Origin: Photobacterium angustum
GTDB lineage: Bacteria; Pseudomonadota; Gammaproteobacteria; Enterobacterales; Vibrionaceae
Reading direction: 5' to 3'
Length of the DNA stretch: 64,000 nt
Assembly (NCBI RefSeq): GCF_003026365.1
Contig: NZ_PYOM01000005.1
Location: 186,001 to 250,000 of the forward strand
The notes under the pieces are model-generated. The model was given only the letters and a program-made list of their open reading frames with translations. It was not told the origin of the DNA and ran no database searches. Below, in pieces: positions 25,694 through 34,985 of the stretch. How positions within the stretch are numbered: the first letter of the stretch is position 1; every line of letters begins with the position of its first letter. Position numbers and translations under genes: made by a program.

Positions 25694-26362
25694 GTGTACA
25701 AAATTAACGAAGTATTCGAAACAATTCAGGGTGAAGGTGTATTTACTGGCGTACCTGCAATTTTTGTTCGATTACAAGTCTGCCCTGTTGGCTGCTCATG
25801 GTGTGACACCAAACAAACTTGGACAGCAGAGCCACAAGATTTAGTTAGCTTAGACCAGATCATGGCTAAAACTGGGGACTCACCGCTTTGGACTAATCTT
25901 GACGCTAATGGTGTAGTGCAATTATTACAAGATCAAAAATATACTGCTAAGCATGTTGTTATTACAGGCGGTGAACCTTGTATTTACGATCTTCGACCTT
26001 TAACTCAAGCACTAGAAGAGGCAGGTTTTAACTGTCAAATTGAAACCAGTGGCACATCTGAGATTCAAACTAGTGATAATACTTGGGTGACGGTATCGCC
26101 AAAAATTAACATGAAAGCAAAGTTGCCCGTTTTAGCTTCTTCCCTAGCGCGTGCTAACGAGATCAAGCACCCTGTCGGCACTAGCAAAGATATTGAACAA
26201 CTTGATGCGCTCATTGATGGTGTTACGTTAAAACCTGATGTCACGATTGCGCTTCAACCTATCAGTCAAAAAACACGTGCAACAGAGCTATGTATTGAAA
26301 CTTGTATTCAGCGTAACTGGCGTTTATCGATTCAAACACACAAATACCTAGCCATCGCTTAA
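25694..26362 (+). CDS. queE: 7-carboxy-7-deazaguanine synthase QueE
   Basis: A 222-residue radical-SAM enzyme making CDG from carboxytetrahydropterin in queuosine biosynthesis. It begins at GTG 25694 (VYKINEVFETIQGEGVFTGVPAIFVRLQ). The cluster motif is CPVGCSWCDTKQTW (C-x3-C-x2-C), followed by VVITGGEPCIYDL (GGEP SAM-binding motif) and QIETSGTSE. The length of 222 is that of the enterobacterial QueE form. Monocistronic here; other que genes are not in the window. Confidence 0.95.
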   Translation: MYKINEVFETIQGEGVFTGVPAIFVRLQVCPVGCSWCDTKQTWTAEPQDLVSLDQIMAKTGDSPLWTNLDANGVVQLLQDQKYTAKHVVITGGEPCIYDLRPLTQALEEAGFNCQIETSGTSEIQTSDNTWVTVSPKINMKAKLPVLASSLARANEIKHPVGTSKDIEQLDALIDGVTLKPDVTIALQPISQKTRATELCIETCIQRNWRLSIQTHKYLAIA

Positions 26363-26403
26363 TCGCTCTATACTTTGCTTGATTTATAAAACACTTATCA
26401 AAA

Positions 26404-26449
26404 AAACCGCTTCGCTTTAATGTTTTACAACGCTAAAGCGAAGTGGTTT
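26404..26449 (+). terminator. Large terminator hairpin after queE
   Basis: Sixteen-base stem aaaccgcttcgcttta / taaagcgaagtggttt (one G-T pair) with a 14-base loop, 41 bases after the queE stop, followed by cttgc. Confidence 0.75.
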
Positions 26450-26637
26450 CTTGCAAATGACCGATAATTAACCAACTATCACCTCAAATTGCCTATTTCC
26501 TTCATCAATTTATCATTTGATTGATATCAATACTTGATGCTTGTCGTAAGAAAGGTAATATTGCTAATACATAAATATCTTTAAGCACGAGATACTTTAA
26601 TTCCAAAGTCAGTGCCTAAACGGAGAATGATTTAAAC

Positions 26638-28038
26638 ATGACTTACGCGCCTGTAACAGACGTATTAAGCGGTAAACTAGCGGTAGACAGTGAAGTAACT
26701 GTTCGCGGTTGGATTCGCTCACGTCGTGATTCCAAAGCTGGGATCTCTTTCCTTGCCATTTATGACGGCTCTTGTTTCGACCCGATTCAGGCCGTGGTCC
26801 CTAATGAGTTAAATAATTACCAGGAAGAAGTGCTTAAGCTAACAACTGGTTGCTCTGTTGAGGTTACCGGTACTATTGTTGCTTCACCTGCTAAAGGTCA
26901 AGATTTCGAACTAGCTGCAACCAACGTGAAAGTGGTTGGTTGGGTTGAAGATGCTGATTCTTACCCAATGGCTAAAACTCGTCACTCAATCGAATACTTA
27001 CGTGAAGTGGCACACCTTCGTCCACGTACTAATGTAATTGGTGCGGTTGCACGTGTTCGTAACTGCCTATCTCAAGCTATTCACCGTTTCTACCACGAGC
27101 AAGGCTTCATTTGGATGTCAGCACCACTTATCACAGCATCTGACTGTGAAGGGGCTGGTGAAATGTTCCGTGTATCAACATTAGATCTTGCTAATGTACC
27201 AATGACAGATGAAGGCAATGTAGACTTTGACAAAGATTTCTTTGGTAAAGAGACATTCCTAACAGTATCTGGTCAGCTAAACGCAGAAGCATATGCGTGT
27301 GCACTAAGCAAGGTTTACACTTTCGGCCCAACCTTCCGTGCTGAAAACTCAAACACAAGCCGCCACCTAGCTGAGTTCTGGATGGTAGAGCCTGAAGTTG
27401 CTTTCGCTGAACTTGATGATGTAGCAAAACTTGCTGAAGACATGCTTAAGTACGTGTTCAAAGCTGTACTTGAAGAGCGTCGTGACGATCTTGAGTTCTT
27501 TGCATCTCGCATCGACAAAGAAGCAATTACTCGTCTAGAGCAATTTGTAACGTCTGATTTTGCACAAGTTGATTACACTGATGCAATTAAGATCCTCCAA
27601 GATTCTGGTCGTAAGTTTGAGTTTGATGTTGAGTGGGGCATTGATATGTCTTCTGAGCACGAGCGCTTCCTTGCAGAAGAGCACTTTAAAGCACCTGTAA
27701 TTGTTAAAAACTACCCGAAAGATATCAAAGCATTCTACATGCGTATGAACGATGACGGTAAAACAGTTGCAGCGATGGACGTACTAGCACCTGGCATCGG
27801 TGAAATCATCGGTGGTTCTCAACGTGAAGAGCGCCTAGACATTCTAGATGCACGTATGATTGAGATGGGTCTAGATCCTGAGCACATGGGTTGGTACCGC
27901 GATTTACGTCGTTACGGTAGCGTTCCTCATGCAGGTTTCGGTCTAGGTTTCGAGCGTCTAGTTTCTTACGTAACAGGTATGGGTAACGTACGTGACGTGA
28001 TCCCATTCCCACGTACTCCTCGCTCTGCAAACTTCTAA
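26638..28038 (+). CDS. asnS: Asparaginyl-tRNA synthetase
   Basis: A 466-residue class IIb synthetase. The N-terminal OB-fold anticodon domain starts [27 protein letters not shown]. The catalytic domain has motif 2 [21 protein letters not shown] and motif 3 [29 protein letters not shown] at the C-terminus. Length and ends match E. coli AsnS. Codon use is strongly biased toward common codons, as expected for a highly expressed gene. Terminator downstream. Confidence 0.99.
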   Translation: MTYAPVTDVLSGKLAVDSEVTVRGWIRSRRDSKAGISFLAIYDGSCFDPIQAVVPNELNNYQEEVLKLTTGCSVEVTGTIVASPAKGQDFELAATNVKVVGWVEDADSYPMAKTRHSIEYLREVAHLRPRTNVIGAVARVRNCLSQAIHRFYHEQGFIWMSAPLITASDCEGAGEMFRVSTLDLANVPMTDEGNVDFDKDFFGKETFLTVSGQLNAEAYACALSKVYTFGPTFRAENSNTSRHLAEFWMVEPEVAFAELDDVAKLAEDMLKYVFKAVLEERRDDLEFFASRIDKEAITRLEQFVTSDFAQVDYTDAIKILQDSGRKFEFDVEWGIDMSSEHERFLAEEHFKAPVIVKNYPKDIKAFYMRMNDDGKTVAAMDVLAPGIGEIIGGSQREERLDILDARMIEMGLDPEHMGWYRDLRRYGSVPHAGFGLGFERLVSYVTGMGNVRDVIPFPRTPRSANF

Positions 28039-28068
28039 TCATATTTAGTTTAGAATTTCAAAACGCAA

Positions 28069-28097
28069 AAAGGCTGTCCTATTGGCAGCCTTTCTTT
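28069..28097 (+). terminator. Terminator of asnS
   Basis: Stem aaaggctg / cagccttt with a 9-base loop, then ctttta. Thirty bases after the asnS stop. Confidence 0.85.
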
Positions 28098-28145
28098 TAT
28101 CATCTATTTTTTAAGAAATTTGATTAACAATGAAATTAGACGACG

Positions 28146-28981
28146 TTAATCATTAAAGTCTAGGTCATTAAACGGCACAGGTTTTGAGTAATAATACCCT
28201 TGAATATAATCAATTTTATGTGCACGCAAGAAATCAACTTGCTGCTGGGTTTCAACCCCCTCAGCGACAATATCAATCCCTAATCTTTTCGCCATCATAA
28301 TAATTGAGTTGAGTACTTCCACTTTCACATCGTCCCCCCCAATAACATCAATAAACATTTTATCGATCTTCACGCCATCTAAGTTAAAGTCCATAAAGTA
28401 ACTAAAACCACCATAACCCGTTCCAGCATCATCAAGTTTAATTTGATACCCCTGCTCTTGCAGACTACGGATATTCGCTTTTGCCATCGCGAGGTTTTTA
28501 AAATGCTGGCGCTCGGTAATCTCGAACGAAGCAATAAAATTCGTTTCAGATTTCAACATATCAATAAGCTGATCAATAAGCTGATCAATAAATGCTTTAT
28601 TCTCTATCTGTTGCGCCGTTAAGTTAAAGGCGCAGAATACCTTCCGTTCATATTGATAACGGTTTTGTGAAAAGTCTTTTTGTACTTTTTTCACTAAGGT
28701 TAATGTAATTTGGTTAATTACTTCCATTTTCTCAGCGACATCAATAAAATATACTGGCAGTAATAAACTACCATTACTTAATTTCCATCGAACGAGAACC
28801 TCTACCCCTTGAAGTGTATCACCAAGAGGTATAATAGGTTGATAGTATGGAATAAATTTATTATTTTTTTACAGCTAACTACTAATAACTTTTTTAAGTC
28901 TTGCCGAGAATGATAATAGTAAATAACACCAGCGGAGATTAAGCATAAAAAGAAGAAGTAGATTAATGAGTAATAATTAAA
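28146..28981 (-). pseudogene. Truncated and frameshifted membrane-bound EAL-domain (c-di-GMP phosphodiesterase) gene
   Basis: On the minus strand from about 28981 the frame encodes a membrane helix and linker (YYSLIYFFFLCLISAGVIYY, HSRQDLKKLLVVSCKK) with no start codon. At the T7 run 28864-28870 the frame shifts and continues NNKFIPYYQPIIPLGDTLQGVEVLVRW, the start of an EAL domain, to the stop at 28146. One extra A would join the two. The EAL motif itself reads EVL; other catalytic blocks are present (FEITERQ, KLDDAGTGYGG, VKIDKMFI, IVAEGVET). The N-terminal sensor and first helix are missing, so it resembles the end of a CSS-motif-type phosphodiesterase. A 193-residue frame beginning at 28727 could still be translated but would lack the first EAL strand. 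Confidence 0.8.
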
Positions 28982-29452
28982 TTATATTAATAATAAAAAG
29001 ATAAACACTTATTAAAAAATTAAAAAATCATTTGAAGTAATATAAATAAGAAACGTTTTATGATTAACATTAAATTAAGACTACTATTTATTTTTTCTTA
29101 CTAATAAAAGATATATAACGGATATAAGGTGGCTGTTGTTCTTCAATCATTGGAGAATAGACAATAAATAAGATAGCCACGATACTGTGAATTTTTCAAA
29201 TCATTAACTAATAAGAACGACAATAACATTTATTTGTCTTAATATTTTTATAATAGGATTCAAAAATACCGCTATTACCTTACCCAAAACTCACAGATGT
29301 GCTTTAATTATACTTAAAATGAATAAAAAGAATTCAATGAATTTTACATGTCGTATTGATAAAATATTCTCATCAAAGATATGATAAATATTATTGAATT
29401 TATATCTTTAAGATATAAAATCCACCCTTCATCTCTTGTATTGATATAGCAA
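28982..29452. other. A+T-rich spacer between the EAL remnant and the GGDEF gene
   Basis: About 470 bases, very A+T-rich. Several short stretches on the minus strand might be worn-down parts of the missing sensor domain of the EAL gene, but stops are frequent in all frames and I cannot support a gene. The promoter of the GGDEF gene must lie at the right end. Confidence 0.45.
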
Positions 29453-30754
29453 ATGTTTGGTAAGTTAATAAGTAAAAACAAAAGTTTAATCACTAGCCTT
29501 AAACTTTTCTCACTGTTATTCATAGGAATATCAGGTGGATATTTTGCTTACAACGCCTATCATTTAGACGAATTTCATGAGCAATTTTTTGAAAAAATGA
29601 ATTCGATTTACTCTGTGAGTCGACGTTTTAGTTCATATTACAACAATACTGGAACCACCTTTATTCCAAAAGGTATGCATGATTACAATGGCGTTGACGT
29701 TTGGGTAAAAAAACCTTCAGATGTAAAATTATTATCAACAGGAATAAACCGTCTTCGTTCTCAACTCGATGAAATTACAGATAATAACATCTGGACGATT
29801 GCTGTTTTTGAAAATCCTGCAGACTATGTCCATTTCGACCCAGCTAGACCACTTTATTTAGAACTTTATAAAAACAATCATGACAAAGATATAATAAAGC
29901 GAATTATTCAACGTGAGGGTCTTGGTGAAACTTACCGCTATTTTTATGGCTGTAATTTAAAACTGACAGAAAGATATGTAGAAGAAAGTTCTAACCAACA
30001 CATCAGATCTTTATATTATCCTATCTATAATAATCGTAAGTTAGATGCATTACTGGTTATTGATATCAAAAGTAACTTACTTCATAAAGCACTTAAAAGT
30101 TACAATCGCGAATTCAAAACGGTGCTTTATGAAAACCCATCAAAGCATGGATATTACATAAAAAAACTATTACCTTGCGCTAGCCAAGATCCATTTTATG
30201 TAGGCGTAAACTTATTGACTATTTTAAAAGTATCGCTTACGCCTGCATTACTTTTAACCTTCTTTATTCAGCTATTAACTTCGAGATTGAAAAGAAGAAA
30301 GTTTTCGTTACAACGCGATCTCATGACGCATTTCTATCGACGTGATTACTATGAAAAAAAGCTGCTTTCTCAAAAGAGTTTTTGTTTATTAATCATTGAT
30401 ATTGATAACTTTAAGTCTATCAATGACACTTATGGCCATGAAGTCGGTGACGAAGTAATTCGTACTGTCGCAGAAAGAGTAAACCAGTGTATCCGCCAAA
30501 GTGATATCGCGATACGTTGGGGAGGAGAAGAGTTTATTTTAAGCTTCCCAGTAATGACAAGAGAGCAATTAGAACTAAAGGCAGAAGAAATCCGACATAT
30601 TATTCAGGTATACCCTATTCATGGGATTGATGTCACAATTTCAATAGGGGGTACTGTGTCGGAGACATTGTCATTTACTGAAGCATATAAAGTCAGTGAT
30701 GATGCGTTATATCAATCAAAACATAACGGTCGTAATCAATCGACAATTGTTTGA
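29453..30754 (+). CDS. Membrane-bound diguanylate cyclase (GGDEF)
   Basis: A 433-residue protein. A first membrane helix (ITSLKLFSLLFIGISGGYFAY) is followed by a periplasmic sensor region of about 220 residues with no recognised fold, then a second helix (LLTILKVSLTPALLLTFFIQLL) and a C-terminal GGDEF domain: MTHFYRRDYYEKKL, LLIIDIDNFKSINDTYGHEVGDEV and the active-site RWGGEEF. The I-site RxxD is not at its usual place, so product feedback may be absent. It should make c-di-GMP from GTP in answer to a periplasmic signal. Adjacent to the broken EAL gene on the opposite strand. Confidence 0.93.
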   Translation: MFGKLISKNKSLITSLKLFSLLFIGISGGYFAYNAYHLDEFHEQFFEKMNSIYSVSRRFSSYYNNTGTTFIPKGMHDYNGVDVWVKKPSDVKLLSTGINRLRSQLDEITDNNIWTIAVFENPADYVHFDPARPLYLELYKNNHDKDIIKRIIQREGLGETYRYFYGCNLKLTERYVEESSNQHIRSLYYPIYNNRKLDALLVIDIKSNLLHKALKSYNREFKTVLYENPSKHGYYIKKLLPCASQDPFYVGVNLLTILKVSLTPALLLTFFIQLLTSRLKRRKFSLQRDLMTHFYRRDYYEKKLLSQKSFCLLIIDIDNFKSINDTYGHEVGDEVIRTVAERVNQCIRQSDIAIRWGGEEFILSFPVMTREQLELKAEEIRHIIQVYPIHGIDVTISIGGTVSETLSFTEAYKVSDDALYQSKHNGRNQSTIV

Positions 30755-30856
30755 TGACGTTATTACTACTGACAACTTACTTTTGATACTAAATTAGCAA
30801 ATAATTACTGTTATATGCCATCCTTGATAGATCACTTATCGTTCAAGGATGGCAAC

Positions 30857-31612
30857 ATGATCACTTCATCTTTATCAAATCATATTCTTACGCTTACTAT
30901 TGACCGCCCTACAGCGAAAAATGCACTTAACCTTGATATGTACCAAGATCTTGCTCAACTGTTAGAGCGAGCAAAAAATGATGATATATACGTCGTTATT
31001 ATTACCGGTAGTTCGGATATTTTTTGCAGTGGTAATGATATTGAAGACTTTATTCAGTTAGCGCAGGCAGATGACACTCAAGCACAAACAAACCGAGAGA
31101 TTATTGAACGCTTTATGCTCGCAATGATTGACTGCCCTGTGCCTATTATTGCCGCTGTGTCTGGTGCTGCCATTGGGATAGGGATGACACTGTTACAACA
31201 CTGTGATTTCATTTTTGCCACCCCCAATACAATCTTCACTCTCCCTTTTGTAAAGCTTGGATTATGCCCTGAATTTGGTTCAAGTTTATTATTACCGCAA
31301 TTGATCGGCGAACGAAAAGCTAAAGCAATGTTACTGCTTGGCGAGGAAATGACAGTAGAGGAAGCGTTATCTCTTGGTTTTATCAATCAAATAACCGTTC
31401 AACCTGAGCAACGAGCTGCACACTGTGCCAATACACTTACCGCTTTACCTAAAGAAGCATTGCAGCATACTAAGAAGCTACTATCTGACAGTACACGCCA
31501 ACAACTTATTGATTGTATCTACAAAGAGAATGACCTTATTTTTAAGCTTATTAAACGTTCAGAAGCAACCAATGCGTTATCTCGATTTAAGGGCAAAAAA
31601 AGTCATACTTAA
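30857..31612 (+). CDS. Enoyl-CoA hydratase/isomerase family protein
   Basis: About 251 residues from ATG 30857 (MITSSLSNHILTLTIDRP), which follows aaggatgg; an in-frame ATG at 30815 is less likely. Crotonase-fold marks are ITGSSDIFCSGNDIEDF (first oxyanion-hole segment) and IIAAVSGAAIGIGMTLLQHCDFIFA (second). FVKLGLCPEFGSSLLLPQLIG takes the catalytic loop position; the acidic residue in PEFGSS resembles the isomerase (ECI)-like group more than classic hydratases. Likely works on acyl-CoA in the cytosol; exact substrate unknown. Confidence 0.88.
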   Translation: MITSSLSNHILTLTIDRPTAKNALNLDMYQDLAQLLERAKNDDIYVVIITGSSDIFCSGNDIEDFIQLAQADDTQAQTNREIIERFMLAMIDCPVPIIAAVSGAAIGIGMTLLQHCDFIFATPNTIFTLPFVKLGLCPEFGSSLLLPQLIGERKAKAMLLLGEEMTVEEALSLGFINQITVQPEQRAAHCANTLTALPKEALQHTKKLLSDSTRQQLIDCIYKENDLIFKLIKRSEATNALSRFKGKKSHT

Positions 31613-31718
31613 TTCATGAATAAAAATTATGACTAATTTGTTGCATTATCTTGTAAAGGTTCTATGACAAAGGGTATAAATAGGCATAACCATTTATTAA
31701 CGCCACGGATGACCAACT

Positions 31719-32909
31719 ATGTTTGAGAAAATTACGGCAGCTCCTGCTGATCCAATTTTAGGTTTAACAGAAGAATTCAAAGCAGATACACGCGCAACAA
31801 AGATTAATCTAGGCGTTGGTATTTATAAAGATGAAACAGGGAATACGCCTGTTCTTGCCACCGTAAAAAAAGCAGAAGCAATTTTGCTTGAAAAAGAAAA
31901 AACAAAATCATACTTAAGCATTCCAGGTACTCCAGAATACGGCCTAGCGGTTCAAGAGCTACTTTTTGGTAACGATGCAACAATCATCACTGAAAAACGC
32001 GCACAAACAGCTCAAGCACCTGGTGGTACTGGTGCATTACGTGTTGCCGCTGAATTTATTAAGCGTCAATTGGGTGATGTAAAAGTATGGATCAGTAATC
32101 CTACTTGGGCTAACCACCACGGCGTCTTTGGTGCTGCTGGTCTTGAAACACAGCAATACTCTTACTACAACGCAGAAACAAGTGATATTGACTTTGACGC
32201 AGCTATTGCTGATTTAAGCCAAGCTAGCGAAGGAGATATTGTTCTTCTGCATGGTTGTTGTCATAACCCAACAGGTATTGACCCAACAACAGATCAGTGG
32301 CAAGCACTAGCAAAAGTCTGCATTGAGAAGAAACTACTACCAATGTTTGATTTTGCTTATCAAGGCTTCGCACGCGGTGTAGAAGAAGATGCGCAAGGTT
32401 TACGTATCTTTGCAGATCAACTGCCAGAATTGCTGGTAGCGAGTTCCTTCTCTAAGAACTTTGGTTTATACAATGAACGAGTAGGTGCATTTACACTTGT
32501 TGGTAAAACAGCAGAGCAAGCAGCTACAGCATTTAGCCAAGTGAAATCTATCGCACGTGTTATTTATTCTAACCCACCAGCTCACGGTGCTGCGATTGTA
32601 ACAACAATCCTAAATAACGCTGAGCTTCGTGCAGAATGGGAACAAGAAGTTGCTGATATGCGTGATCGTATCCAAGAAATGCGTACACTATTTGTAACGA
32701 CATTAAAAGAGTTAGGTGTAACTAACGACTTTAGCTTTATTGAACGCCAAAACGGCATGTTCTCGTTCTCTGGTTTATCAAAAGACCAAGTTACACAACT
32801 TAAAAATGACTTTGCTATTTATATTGTTGGTTCTGGCCGTATTAGTGTTGCGGGTATGACAAAAGATAACATGATGCCTTTATGTAAAGGTATTGCTGCC
32901 GTCTTATAA
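31719..32909 (+). CDS. aspC: Aspartate / aromatic amino acid aminotransferase
   Basis: A 396-residue class I PLP aminotransferase. The N-terminus [23 protein letters not shown] and [20 protein letters not shown], the middle [15 protein letters not shown] and [11 protein letters not shown], and the PLP lysine in [17 protein letters not shown] are those of AspC/TyrB. The C-terminus includes RISVAGM. It interconverts aspartate and oxaloacetate and probably also aromatic amino acids. Strong codon bias suggests high expression. Whether aspC or tyrB is the right name cannot be settled without a tree. Confidence 0.95.
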   Translation: MFEKITAAPADPILGLTEEFKADTRATKINLGVGIYKDETGNTPVLATVKKAEAILLEKEKTKSYLSIPGTPEYGLAVQELLFGNDATIITEKRAQTAQAPGGTGALRVAAEFIKRQLGDVKVWISNPTWANHHGVFGAAGLETQQYSYYNAETSDIDFDAAIADLSQASEGDIVLLHGCCHNPTGIDPTTDQWQALAKVCIEKKLLPMFDFAYQGFARGVEEDAQGLRIFADQLPELLVASSFSKNFGLYNERVGAFTLVGKTAEQAATAFSQVKSIARVIYSNPPAHGAAIVTTILNNAELRAEWEQEVADMRDRIQEMRTLFVTTLKELGVTNDFSFIERQNGMFSFSGLSKDQVTQLKNDFAIYIVGSGRISVAGMTKDNMMPLCKGIAAVL

Positions 32910-32926
32910 TATAAAAAATAAGTAAT

Positions 32927-32951
32927 AAAAGAGGACGTAATGTCCTCTTTT
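32927..32951 (+). terminator. Terminator of the aminotransferase gene
   Basis: Perfect 10-base stem aaaagaggac / gtcctctttt with a 5-base loop, followed by attttc. Confidence 0.9.
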
Positions 32952-33013
32952 ATTTTCTACCATAACGACGAGATGTCTTTTTATGCGAATTTAACTAATT
33001 AAGTTAATATAAA

Positions 33014-33319
33014 TCAGCCCGATTTATTCAATGGTAATACATTACAATATAAATCTCGCTCGTAATTTCTGTTTAGCTGTTCCTTCCAAGGTCTGTTTGC
33101 AATAGGAACAAGATAGAACATTTCACGTGCGGTATCAGTTACAAAAGCCATATCATGCCGCATCACTTCATAGTGAATATCATGAACAAACCCTAACGAG
33201 AAACTTTGCCTACCCGTTAATATATTTATATCTTCCCTCGTTAAAGAAACGCCTTGATTATCTTCAGCGAAACGATCAATCAGCCAATCTGAAAATTCTC
33301 TCGCACTTATCATTGTCAT
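33014..33319 (-). CDS. Small protein of unknown function
   Basis: A 101-residue cytosolic protein (MTMISAREFSDWLIDRFAEDNQGVSLTREDINILTGRQ...). It begins with an amphipathic helix rich in acidic residues, has a central VHDIHYEVMRHDMAFVTD stretch, and ends RDLYCNVLPLNKSG. No signal or membrane segment. The gene is read toward the aminotransferase terminator. The even spacing of polar and non-polar residues supports a real protein, but I recognise no family. Confidence 0.6.
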   Translation of the reverse strand: MTMISAREFSDWLIDRFAEDNQGVSLTREDINILTGRQSFSLGFVHDIHYEVMRHDMAFVTDTAREMFYLVPIANRPWKEQLNRNYERDLYCNVLPLNKSG

Positions 33320-33559
33320 AGATCATTAACTCCAAATGCTTCGAGCTTCTTGAAATTAACATCCAAATAATTGCTATCTAAAACATAAGTTAATAAATTT
33401 TAAAATATAATCTAATAAAATCATGGATATTAATTCATTATTATATTTATAGCATTAAAATAGTTATTCTTAAAAATAATCGTAACGATGCATAAATAAT
33501 AAAGTAGAACTTAATATTAGCAGAAGAAAATAATTTAGATGGAATATAAATGAGAATAA

Positions 33560-33587
33560 AAACCCCCGCTTCTTAAGAAGAAGCGGG
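33560..33587 (-). terminator. Terminator of the basic winged-helix protein gene
   Basis: Stem cccgcttctt / aagaagcggg (33565-33574, 33578-33587) with a 3-base loop; on the minus strand it is followed by gggtttttattc, ten bases past the gene end. Confidence 0.85.
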
Positions 33588-33596
33588 ATTGGCTGC

Positions 33597-34007
33597 TTAA
33601 AGTGCTTTGTATAAAACTTTGTTGCCAGCCAATTGAATGCGTTCAACTAACCCTTCTTCAGTCAGTTTTTTTAACGCACCTGTAGCCCAAGAAGCCGCTT
33701 TCGCATCTTCTTGACCAGCTTCTAAGCCAATGCCTTTAGGGTTTAAACCTTCAGCATTTTTAACAACAATATCTAACACTTGTTGCTGCTTAGGAGTTAA
33801 TGACACTGCTGATGTAGCCTTAGCGGGTGCCACTTTAACTTCTTTTTTTGCTTCTACAGCTTTTGCCGCTGGTGCAGCCTTCACTGTTTCAACATTTGAT
33901 GCTTTTTCAGCTGCTTTTTTAGGCGCTGCTTTTGTCGCTAACTCAGCAAAAACAGGCGTCTGTTTTTGAAGTTTTAGCTGTACTTTACGTTTGTGAGAGA
34001 TTCTCAT
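33597..34007 (-). CDS. Basic Lys/Ala-rich protein with a C-terminal winged-helix-like domain
   Basis: A 136-residue protein in three parts: a very basic N-terminus (MRISHKRKVQLKLQKQ), a low-complexity Lys/Ala/Pro/Val linker of about 45 residues (AAPKKAAEKAS...VKVAPAKATS) and a globular C-terminus (LTPKQQQVLDIVVKNAEGLNPKGIGLEAG...WATGALKKLTEEGLVERIQLAGNKVLYKAL) that looks like a winged helix with a beta hairpin. The tail resembles those of histone H1-like and other nucleoid-associated bacterial proteins. DNA or RNA binding is likely. It has its own terminator. No named family is recalled with certainty. Confidence 0.75.
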   Translation of the reverse strand: MRISHKRKVQLKLQKQTPVFAELATKAAPKKAAEKASNVETVKAAPAAKAVEAKKEVKVAPAKATSAVSLTPKQQQVLDIVVKNAEGLNPKGIGLEAGQEDAKAASWATGALKKLTEEGLVERIQLAGNKVLYKAL

Positions 34008-34281
34008 TAAATTTCCTACTCCGTTGCACTACTTTCAGTCACCACTATGCCAGCGGGAAAAAGTAAGCGCGTTTTATATCAAGTATGTCAGAGAAATACC
34101 AGCAAACGGCGATATATCAACCGATAAATATGATTTTAAGCAAAAAATTCCTTTTATATTCTTAATATATACTTAATAAGTACAAAAGATGTAGGTATCT
34201 ATCATGAACATGCCGTTGATGTGCAATATTTTGAGTAGTCAATACGATCGCTACGCATTTCCATAACGTAGGATAAATAGA

Positions 34282-34301
34282 TGATTTGATTTGATTTGAT
34301 T
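34282..34301 (+). repeat. Four tandem tgatt units just before a ribosome site
   Basis: The pentanucleotide tgatt is repeated four times without interruption, ending 2 bases before the ggag Shine-Dalgarno sequence of the DUF2982 gene. It lies in the otherwise plain 306-base gap after 34007. Five-base units can change number by slippage. Confidence 0.8.
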
Positions 34302-34313
34302 TGGAGTAAAGCA

Positions 34314-34985
34314 ATGGAAACCTATCATGTAAAGTCAGCCCCTATTACCCCTTATGTAATGCTATTTGTTTTTTGTTTTACAGCGTCGATTAGTGCTAGC
34401 TGCCTTACCTTTTTTATTCCTAATATGACACCTCTAGCAACCATTTTTACCACTATTATCATTGGGGTTAGTGCCGTTATAGTTATTCGTTATATCTGTG
34501 ACTCAAAATATCTGTTCACACTTACATTCATGCATTGCCAATATCACAGTCGTTACGGTGGCTGGTCAACGCCTTGGTATAATATATCTCAATTAGGTAA
34601 AGCTGAAATAAGCCACCAAGGCTGGCAACAGCCCCTCCCTTGGATCGGTATTAAACTTAACGATTATGATGACTTTATTAAAAACATCAGCCCCCGATTA
34701 GCAGCACGCATTATTATCGAGCAGCGTATTTTATTAGTCATGGCAATTAAAAATAGTGATGTTGATAATCACACTATAGAAGATGTGTTATTTGATGATG
34801 AGCCCTACCAATCCCAAAATGGTAATGTCTTTAAAGGCTTAAGAGCGATGCTAGCACACAGAATGGAATATAATCGTGAGTTCTTAGGGTTTGATTTTTT
34901 TATCTCTGAAGATACGTTAGATAGGCCAATTAATGATTTTATTGGCCTATTAAGACGTTATAAAGCAGCCGCTATACGCCAATAA
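34314..34985 (+). CDS. DUF2982-like membrane protein
   Basis: A 223-residue protein starting at ATG 34314 (METYHVKSAPITP), 6 bases after ggagt. Two hydrophobic segments near the N-terminus (YVMLFVFCFTASISASCLTFF and LATIFTTIIIGVSAVIVIRY) anchor a cytosolic domain with FTLTFMHCQYHSRYGGWSTPWYNISQLG, LPWIGIKLNDYDDFIKNISPRLA and FIGLLRRY, as I recall for DUF2982 proteins of Vibrio and relatives. Function is not known. Its last 14 bases overlap the convergent end of uhpC. Confidence 0.75.
   Translation: METYHVKSAPITPYVMLFVFCFTASISASCLTFFIPNMTPLATIFTTIIIGVSAVIVIRYICDSKYLFTLTFMHCQYHSRYGGWSTPWYNISQLGKAEISHQGWQQPLPWIGIKLNDYDDFIKNISPRLAARIIIEQRILLVMAIKNSDVDNHTIEDVLFDDEPYQSQNGNVFKGLRAMLAHRMEYNREFLGFDFFISEDTLDRPINDFIGLLRRYKAAAIRQ

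Noticed and set aside
28561..28590. Tandem 12-base repeat tcaataagctga in the EAL remnant
   Set aside because: Only two units plus a part, coding for a repeated DQLI; common small duplication, no array.
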